DNA from: Paracoccus sp. SCSIO 75233
GTDB lineage: Bacteria > Pseudomonadota > Alphaproteobacteria > Rhodobacterales > Rhodobacteraceae
Direction: 5' to 3'
DNA: 64,000 nucleotides
Assembly: GCF_027912675.1 (NCBI RefSeq)
Contig: NZ_CP115757.1
Location: 434,001 to 498,000 of the forward strand
Below the pieces are notes generated by a model. It was not told where the DNA came from. It did not search any database and saw only the letters and a program-made list of their open reading frames with translations. Shown here piece by piece: positions 58,252 to 64,000 of this stretch; positions within the stretch are counted from its first letter, which is position 1; every line of letters begins with the position of its first letter. The translations under genes and the position numbers were made by a program.

Positions 58252-60501
58252 ATGTCCGACGATACCATACCCGAACAGCCCGAAAACCTGAGCGCCGAAC
58301 CGCTTTCGCGGGCGATTGGCGAGCGTTACCTGACCTATGCGCTTTCCACCATCATGAACCGGGCGCTGCCCGATGCGCGCGACGGGTTGAAGCCAGTGCA
58401 TCGGCGCATCCTGTTTGCAATGCGCGAACTCAGGCTGGCCCCGAACAGTGCGTTCCGCAAATCGGCCAAGATCGCGGGCGATGTGATGGGCAATTATCAC
58501 CCGCATGGCGATGCGGCGATCTATGACGCGATGGCGCGGCTGGCGCAGGATTTCGCCATGCGCTACCCGCTGGTCGACGGGCAGGGGAATTTCGGCAATA
58601 TCGACGGCGACAGCCCGGCGGCCTCCCGCTACACGGAGGCGCGGCTTGCGGAACCCGGCAGTGCCCTGATGGAAGGGCTGTCGGAGGACTCGGTGGCGTT
58701 CCGGCCCAATTACGACGGCACGCTGAGCGAACCGGAGGTGCTGCCTGCGGCGTTTCCCAATCTGCTGTGCAACGGTGCCTCGGGGATTGCCGTCGGCATG
58801 GCCACGAATATCCCGCCGCATAACCTGCACGAGGTGATCGACGCCTGTCTGCATCTGATTAAATCGCCGGATGCGCGGGACGATACGCTGCTGAACTTTG
58901 TCCAGGGGCCCGATTTCCCGACCGGCGGCGTGCTGGTCGAGGATGCGGAGACGCTGCGCAACGCCTATCGCACCGGGCGTGGCAGCCTGCGCCTGCGCGC
59001 CCGTTGGCAGCAGGAGGATCTGGGGCGCGGCACCTGGCAGATCGTGGTGACGGAGATCCCCTATCAGGTCCAGAAATCCCGGCTGATCGAGCGGCTGGCG
59101 GAGTTGATCCAGACCAAGAAAATGCCGATCCTCGCCGATGTGCGCGACGAATCCGCCGAGGATGTGCGGATCGTTCTGGAACCCAAGACCCGCAGCGTCG
59201 ATCCGGCGCAGCTCATGGCGGCGCTGTTCAAATCGTCGGATCTGGAAATCCGCTTCGGGCTGAACATGAACGTGCTGATCGACGGGCGCGTGCCGAAGGT
59301 GTGCTCGCTGAAAGAGGTTTTGCGGGCGTTTCTGGATCATCGTCGCGACGTGCTGCTGCGGCGCTCGAATTTCCGGCTGGACAAGATCGCTGCCCGGCTT
59401 GAGGTGCTGGAAGGCTATATCGTCGCTTTCCTCAATCTCGACCGTGTGATCGAGATTATCCGCCATCACGACGACCCCAAGGCCGGGCTGCTGGCCGAAA
59501 ACTGGGGGCAGGAGGTCGGGGCGGAGATTTTCCTGACCGAGGTGCAGGCCGAAGCGATCCTGAACATGCGCCTGCGTGCCTTGCGCAAGCTGGAAGAAAT
59601 GGAACTGCGCGCCGAACGCGACAAGCTGCTGGAAGAGCAGGAGGGGCTGAACGCCCTCGTCGCGGATGAGGGGCTGCAATGGAACCGCATCACCGAGGAG
59701 CTGCGCGAGGTTCGCGGCAATTTCGGCAAATCGGCGGAAGGCGGCGCGCGCCGGACGGAGATTTCGGCGGCGGCGGATATCGAGCCGGTCGATATCGAAA
59801 CGATGATCGAGCGTGAACCGATTACCGTCATCGTCTCACAGATGGGCTGGATCCGGGCGATGAAGGGCCATCAGCCGCTGGATGCGGAGGTGAAATTCCG
59901 CGACGGTGACGGTCCCTTCATGGCGCTGCATGCGGAGACGACGGACAAGCTGATGCTGTTCGGCTCCAACGGGCGGTTTTATACCCTGCCGGCCAGCAAT
60001 CTGCCCGGCGGGCGGGGCTTGGGTGAGCCGGTGCGGCTGATGGTCGATCTGCCGAATGACGCGGCAATCATCGACCTGTTCCCGTGGCGCGAGGGCGTCA
60101 AATATCTGCTGGCATCGAAGGCAGGGGACGGGTTCGTCGTGAACTCTGCCGATATTCTGGCGCAGACCAAATCCGGCAAACAGGTGCTGAATGGTGACGC
60201 ACTGCTTTGCCGCGAGGTATCGGGAGATCATGTCGCGACGGTTGGTGAGAACCGCAAGATGCTGGTGTTCCCGCTGATCGAACTGCCGGAAATGGGTCGT
60301 GGCAAGGGCGTCCGGTTGCAGAAGTTCAAGGATGGCGGTCTGTCCGACGCGATCTGCATCACGCTGGCCGACGGGCTGAGCTGGCAGATGGGCGGCGGCA
60401 AGACCCGGACGGAGCCGGACCTGACCGAATGGCTCGGCAAACGGGCGAGTGCCGGGCGCATGGCTCCGCGTGGCTTCCCGCGTGACAACAAATTCAACTA
60501 G
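58252..60501 (+). CDS. parC: DNA topoisomerase IV subunit A
   Basis: Type IIA topoisomerase subunit that decatenates daughter chromosomes. 749 residues. [21 protein letters not shown] and the quinolone-region [25 protein letters not shown], the active-site Tyr in [25 protein letters not shown], and a five/six-blade C-terminal beta-pinwheel ([46 protein letters not shown]). ParC rather than GyrA because the GyrA box is lacking and the length is shorter. parE is not in the window. Confidence 0.94.
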   Translation: MSDDTIPEQPENLSAEPLSRAIGERYLTYALSTIMNRALPDARDGLKPVHRRILFAMRELRLAPNSAFRKSAKIAGDVMGNYHPHGDAAIYDAMARLAQDFAMRYPLVDGQGNFGNIDGDSPAASRYTEARLAEPGSALMEGLSEDSVAFRPNYDGTLSEPEVLPAAFPNLLCNGASGIAVGMATNIPPHNLHEVIDACLHLIKSPDARDDTLLNFVQGPDFPTGGVLVEDAETLRNAYRTGRGSLRLRARWQQEDLGRGTWQIVVTEIPYQVQKSRLIERLAELIQTKKMPILADVRDESAEDVRIVLEPKTRSVDPAQLMAALFKSSDLEIRFGLNMNVLIDGRVPKVCSLKEVLRAFLDHRRDVLLRRSNFRLDKIAARLEVLEGYIVAFLNLDRVIEIIRHHDDPKAGLLAENWGQEVGAEIFLTEVQAEAILNMRLRALRKLEEMELRAERDKLLEEQEGLNALVADEGLQWNRITEELREVRGNFGKSAEGGARRTEISAAADIEPVDIETMIEREPITVIVSQMGWIRAMKGHQPLDAEVKFRDGDGPFMALHAETTDKLMLFGSNGRFYTLPASNLPGGRGLGEPVRLMVDLPNDAAIIDLFPWREGVKYLLASKAGDGFVVNSADILAQTKSGKQVLNGDALLCREVSGDHVATVGENRKMLVFPLIELPEMGRGKGVRLQKFKDGGLSDAICITLADGLSWQMGGGKTRTEPDLTEWLGKRASAGRMAPRGFPRDNKFN

Positions 60502-60550
60502 GGCAGGTTTTGTCAGCAGGGCGGACGGCAGCCCGCCCCGCTTCGTCAAC

Positions 60551-60694
60551 TCATGCGTTAGGCTCTTCCGGGACGATCAGCGGTTCGGAAGAGGTCGCGG
60601 TCTTGTCATTCGCTTTGCCGCCGCAGGCAGCGGCTGGCATGGCGGCCAGCAGGCTCAGCGTTACTGCGGTAATGGCAGCAGTCAGTTTCATCAT
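60551..60694 (-). CDS. 47-aa exported peptide, possible lipoprotein
   Basis: Short frame with an ideal ribosome site (AAGGAG, eight bases before ATG 60694). It encodes a signal-peptide-like start, MMKLTAAITAVTLSLLAAMP, then AAAC-GG, which could be a lipobox with Cys24, and a small polar mature part (GKANDKTATSS...VPEEPNA). No domain is recognisable at this size. Too short for usual gene thresholds. It lies between parC (convergent) and the cytochrome b561 gene, with about 200 bp on the upstream side. Confidence 0.65.
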   Translation of the reverse strand: MMKLTAAITAVTLSLLAAMPAAACGGKANDKTATSSEPLIVPEEPNA

Positions 60695-60896
60695 GACCTG
60701 TGCTCCTTTCGTGGTCATTGCACGTCGGGGCCTTTTGGAAGGGCGAGGCGCCGCTTCCGTAGGGTCAAGCCTACACCCATGCGGGTTCCGATCAACGAAA
60801 CCAGCCTGAATCGTCGATCACAGCTTTGTGTGGTCAACGGGCCGCAGCATCGAAAACGGTTTCGATTTATGCGCTAAGTCGCTGGGGATACGGCTT

Positions 60897-61491
60897 AGTT
60901 CCCTGCATCCTCGCGGACTTCCTTCTGTCCGGTAATCATTGGCGTCACCAGATCCTCACGCTTCCAGAAGCGGTAAAACAGGATGATCGCCACATGAAGC
61001 ACGACCAGGATCAGCACCAGATTCGCGCCGAATTCGTGCCAGTCCACGGCCTCCGTCGCGATGTCGCTGCCGACCGCGGATGCCAGCGGGCCGACATTGA
61101 TATAGTCCTCCGGGTCGGAGATCAGCCCGGTCGTGACCTGCGCCGCCAGCGCCGCCAGCATGGCAATGACCGACAGCGCGCCGAGCGGGTTGTGACCGGG
61201 CCAGTAGCTCGGCTCCCTCAGGAACATGTGGCGCGCATAGCCTGCGACATGGGTTGGTCCCCGCAGGAAATGCGAGAAGCGGGCATGTCTGGGGCCGATG
61301 AAGCCCCAGACGAGACGGAAGATCAGCAGACCCGCAACGACATAGCCGCACCAGAAATGCAGCGTCATCTGGTTCGGTCCAAATTTCCCAAGAAGCCATC
61401 CGGCGATCACGAAGAAGGCCAGCAGCCAGTGGAACATCCGCAGCAGCGGGTCCCACAGCCGGACCGTGCGGGTCTGCCGTTCATCCGACAT
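60897..61491 (-). CDS. Cytochrome b561-type membrane protein
   Basis: 198-residue di-heme b-type cytochrome of the b561/NiFe-hydrogenase b-subunit family. Four helices with paired His: RMFHWLLAFFVIAGWLLG, LHFWCGYVVAGLLIFRLVWG, and the later WHEFGANLVLILVVLHVAIIL. The N-terminal VRLWDPLLRMFHW is a family signature. Transcribed right after the cytochrome c' gene (five-base gap); the pair likely passes electrons between the quinone pool and periplasmic cytochrome c'. The stop lies at 60897-60899 within a base or two. Confidence 0.9.
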
Positions 61492-61496
61492 GGCGC

Positions 61497-61949
61497 TTAG
61501 TCGCGATATTGATCGTGGCAGGCTTTGCAGGCACCGCCGAGCGCGCCGACGACCGGGCCGACATTCTCCTGCCCGCCCTTCACGGCCTCACCCGCGCCGG
61601 ATGCCGCTTCGCCGAGTGCGGCGAATTTGGCGCGGAAATCATCCATGTTTTCCCAGATCGCCGGCAGGGCATCGGTGTCGTCTGCATCGGCGTTCGAGCT
61701 GCCTTCGATGAAATGCATCGGCAGATCATACTGGGTCAGCGTCTCGATATTGCTGGCATAGCGGGATGCGGCTTCCTCGTCATATTCCGCCTTGCCCTGT
61801 GCGATGGCGGCGAGTGCGCCCATATTGGCGCCGAGCAGCTTGTAGAAGCCCTGACGCGCTTCGATCGCCTGTTCGATGGGGTCGTCATCCTGTGCAATGG
61901 CGGCGAATGGCATAAGGGCGATGGCACTGGCGATGATCAGCTTGTGCAT
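61497..61949 (-). CDS. cycP: Cytochrome c'
   Basis: Periplasmic four-helix-bundle high-spin cytochrome, 150 residues. Signal peptide (LIIASAIALMPFAAIAQ), then IEARQGFYKLLGANMGALAAIAQG with the usual bundle, and the C-terminal heme site CKACHDQYRD. Cytochromes c' bind NO and CO and help NO tolerance. Here it heads an operon with a cytochrome b561 gene, a common pairing in alphaproteobacteria. Maturation would need the ccm genes found earlier in the window. Confidence 0.93.
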   Translation of the reverse strand: MHKLIIASAIALMPFAAIAQDDDPIEQAIEARQGFYKLLGANMGALAAIAQGKAEYDEEAASRYASNIETLTQYDLPMHFIEGSSNADADDTDALPAIWENMDDFRAKFAALGEAASGAGEAVKGGQENVGPVVGALGGACKACHDQYRD

Positions 61950-62066
61950 GATGTGTTCCTCGTCGATGATTTAACTTTAACTTCTGGCAGGTGGCTTGAT
62001 CGTAAACACACGCTTCTGACGTCGGTTCATAATAACAGATTATAAAACTGCCTTGATGGAACAATG

Positions 62067-62096
62067 CAAAAACGCCGTCCGGGTTTCCGGACGGCG
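62067..62096 (-). terminator. Rho-independent terminator of the DUF533 gene
   Basis: Perfect 10-bp stem CGCCGTCCGG (62073-62082) with CCGGACGGCG (62087-62096), loop of four. Read on the minus strand it is followed by TTTTTG. It lies about 30 bp after the stop of the DUF533 gene. Confidence 0.9.
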
Positions 62097-62127
62097 ATGA
62101 ATTTATTGTCAGTTGACGCGAATCCGA

Positions 62128-62970
62128 TCAGCTATAGAGGTTCTGGACCCCGATCTGATCGTGAATCTGGTTCACGATTTGCGGTTGCAGACCAAGCGCT
62201 TGCGCCAGCTGGTGCAGATACTGCGCTTCTTCCTGGCTGTCGAAATCAATCGCCATGACCGACATCAGATAAACCTGCGGCGCGAGGCCCTGCGGCACGT
62301 CCCGCGCCAGTGCCTGCGCATCGACCGGCATCGCCATCTGTTCGCGAATGAACTGGCGCTCCTCGTCGTCGAGATCGCCAAGCTCGCCCATCAGCCGTTC
62401 CTTCTCGGCGTCGTCGATCTGGCCATCGGCCTTCGCCGCCTGGATCATGGCGCGCAGCATCAGACCGGCAACCGCGTTCTGTTCGGCGGTCGGCGCGACT
62501 TCGGGTTCGTCGTTGCGGGTCAGCGAGTCGTTCAGCAATTCGCCGAAGGAGGCGTCATTCGACTGCTGCGCACCACGGCTGGCAAGGCTGCCTGCCGCAG
62601 CTGAGCCGCCGAGCATTCCGCCCAACAGATCGCCAAGGCCGCCAGCGCCGCTGCCCCGTCCGCCCGTTACCTGATCCAGCAACCCGCCAAGCCCGCCGGA
62701 GGCACCCGCGGAGTTCGGGCCGCCGTAACGTGACCCCGATCCGGCACCGGTGCTGCCACCCAGAAGGCCGCCAAGCATGTCTCCGAGATTCCCGCCCGAG
62801 CCGGAGGAGCGGCCTTGCAGGCTTCCGCTCAGCTGGTCCAGCAAGCCGCCGCCGCTGCGGCGCGAACGGCTGCCGGACTGGTTTTGACCGGCGTTTTTCA
62901 TCACGCTGCTCAGCCCTTTTGCCAAAATTACGCCGCCTGCGACGCGGGCGAGGGTTTTCATCAGACTCAT
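62128..62970 (-). CDS. DUF533/TerB-like protein
   Basis: 280 residues. N-terminal [20 protein letters not shown] may be an amphipathic or membrane helix. A long Gly/Ser-rich low-complexity part (about residues 30-135) repeats [18 protein letters not shown] units ([22 protein letters not shown]). The C-terminal helical DUF533/TerB domain begins [21 protein letters not shown] and [15 protein letters not shown], with a [20 protein letters not shown] segment. Family function is unknown (YebE-like). Monocistronic with its own terminator. Confidence 0.9.
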   Translation of the reverse strand: MSLMKTLARVAGGVILAKGLSSVMKNAGQNQSGSRSRRSGGGLLDQLSGSLQGRSSGSGGNLGDMLGGLLGGSTGAGSGSRYGGPNSAGASGGLGGLLDQVTGGRGSGAGGLGDLLGGMLGGSAAAGSLASRGAQQSNDASFGELLNDSLTRNDEPEVAPTAEQNAVAGLMLRAMIQAAKADGQIDDAEKERLMGELGDLDDEERQFIREQMAMPVDAQALARDVPQGLAPQVYLMSVMAIDFDSQEEAQYLHQLAQALGLQPQIVNQIHDQIGVQNLYS

Positions 62971-63090
62971 TCCAGATCTCCAATCTGTTTGCGGTTGCCA
63001 CAGTTTCCGAGGGCATGTGGCGGAAAATGAACGTGTTTTTCAACGATTCGGTTCCCGATGCGGCTTTAGCCCAGCATAGCCTGCCTGCCC

Positions 63091-63119
63091 TTGATTTTTC
63101 CCGAATCTACTTTTATTTC
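63091..63119 (+). promoter_or_regulatory. Probable housekeeping promoter of tuf
   Basis: TTGATT (63091-63096), 17-bp spacer, TATTTC (63114-63119), about 60 bp upstream of the tuf ATG in an otherwise gene-free 209-bp gap. It resembles a sigma-70 promoter with a weak -10. Confidence 0.45.
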
Positions 63120-63179
63120 GCCCTGCAATACGAAAACCGGGGAACGGACAGCCATCTGCCCCGATCAAGGAGGCCTCAT

Positions 63180-64000
<821 letters not shown>

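Overview
The window is a contiguous, GC-rich stretch of an alphaproteobacterial chromosome. Gene content and protein style point to the Rhodobacteraceae, close to Paracoccus/Rhodobacter: a nuo operon with extra ORFs and birA at its end, ccmABCDG, an imuAB-dnaE2 mutasome, RNase J, and a DUF1127 gene with CCUCCUCCC-type small RNAs beside the dcw cluster. No species can be named from sequence alone.

Layout. 1-13456: the distal half of a complex I operon (nuoG partial, a lipoprotein, nuoH, a 56-aa ORF, nuoI, a cysteine-free CMD-family protein, nuoJ, a possible 26-aa membrane peptide, nuoK-L-M-N) running with overlapping stops and starts into birA, coaX and rnj. 13531-15226: trmB and convergent mazG, separated by an inverted repeat. 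15368-21498: yajC-secD-secF, an Mth938-like gene (the NDUFAF3 family), then cytochrome c maturation genes ccmA-B-C-D-G. 21547-31000: a UvrD/PcrA helicase behind a LexA box, a secreted PPC-like protein, folE2, metZ behind a structured leader, an alpha/beta hydrolase, a DMT transporter with ispZ/yciB, and a DUF1223 protein. 31230-35854: acnA with a clear terminator, an ArsR-type regulator with arsenic-type cysteines, and a CDF zinc exporter plus SmtB-type sensor operon. 36139-41490: imuA-imuB-dnaE2, with a LexA box inside the end of imuA. 41528-44951: a beta-helix lyase-like protein, a methyltransferase-like protein, an 11-bp-periodic GTGTAC iteron array and rlmJ.

44986-48195 is the most striking part. 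On the minus strand a DUF1127 gene (ccaF1-like) is followed by eight consecutive hairpins, each with a CCUCCUCCC-type loop. This matches the CcsR/'cuckoo' small RNA locus of Rhodobacter sphaeroides, which I recall as having four copies. A complete 1,690-bp IS1182-family element with a 4-bp target duplication (CGAG) sits between this locus and the mraZ leader. That leader holds an intrinsic terminator, as in the UpsM small RNA of R. sphaeroides, and a second hairpin that overlaps the terminator's U-tract.

48239-57611: dcw cluster mraZ-rsmH-ftsL-ftsI-murE-murF-mraY-murD. Between mraY and murD lies a block of GGTGCGCT-AGCGCACC palindromes with an internal 91-bp duplication. After murD the expected ftsW/murG/murC are absent; a convergent SH3-domain gene and parC follow. 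58252-64000: parC, a 47-aa exported peptide, a cytochrome b561/cytochrome c' pair, a DUF533/TerB-like protein and the 5' part of tuf.

Most of the window is conserved housekeeping. The accessory or regulatory interest lies in the small-RNA array and its neighbours, the embedded SOS site, the iterons, the extra complex I ORFs and the palindromic repeats.
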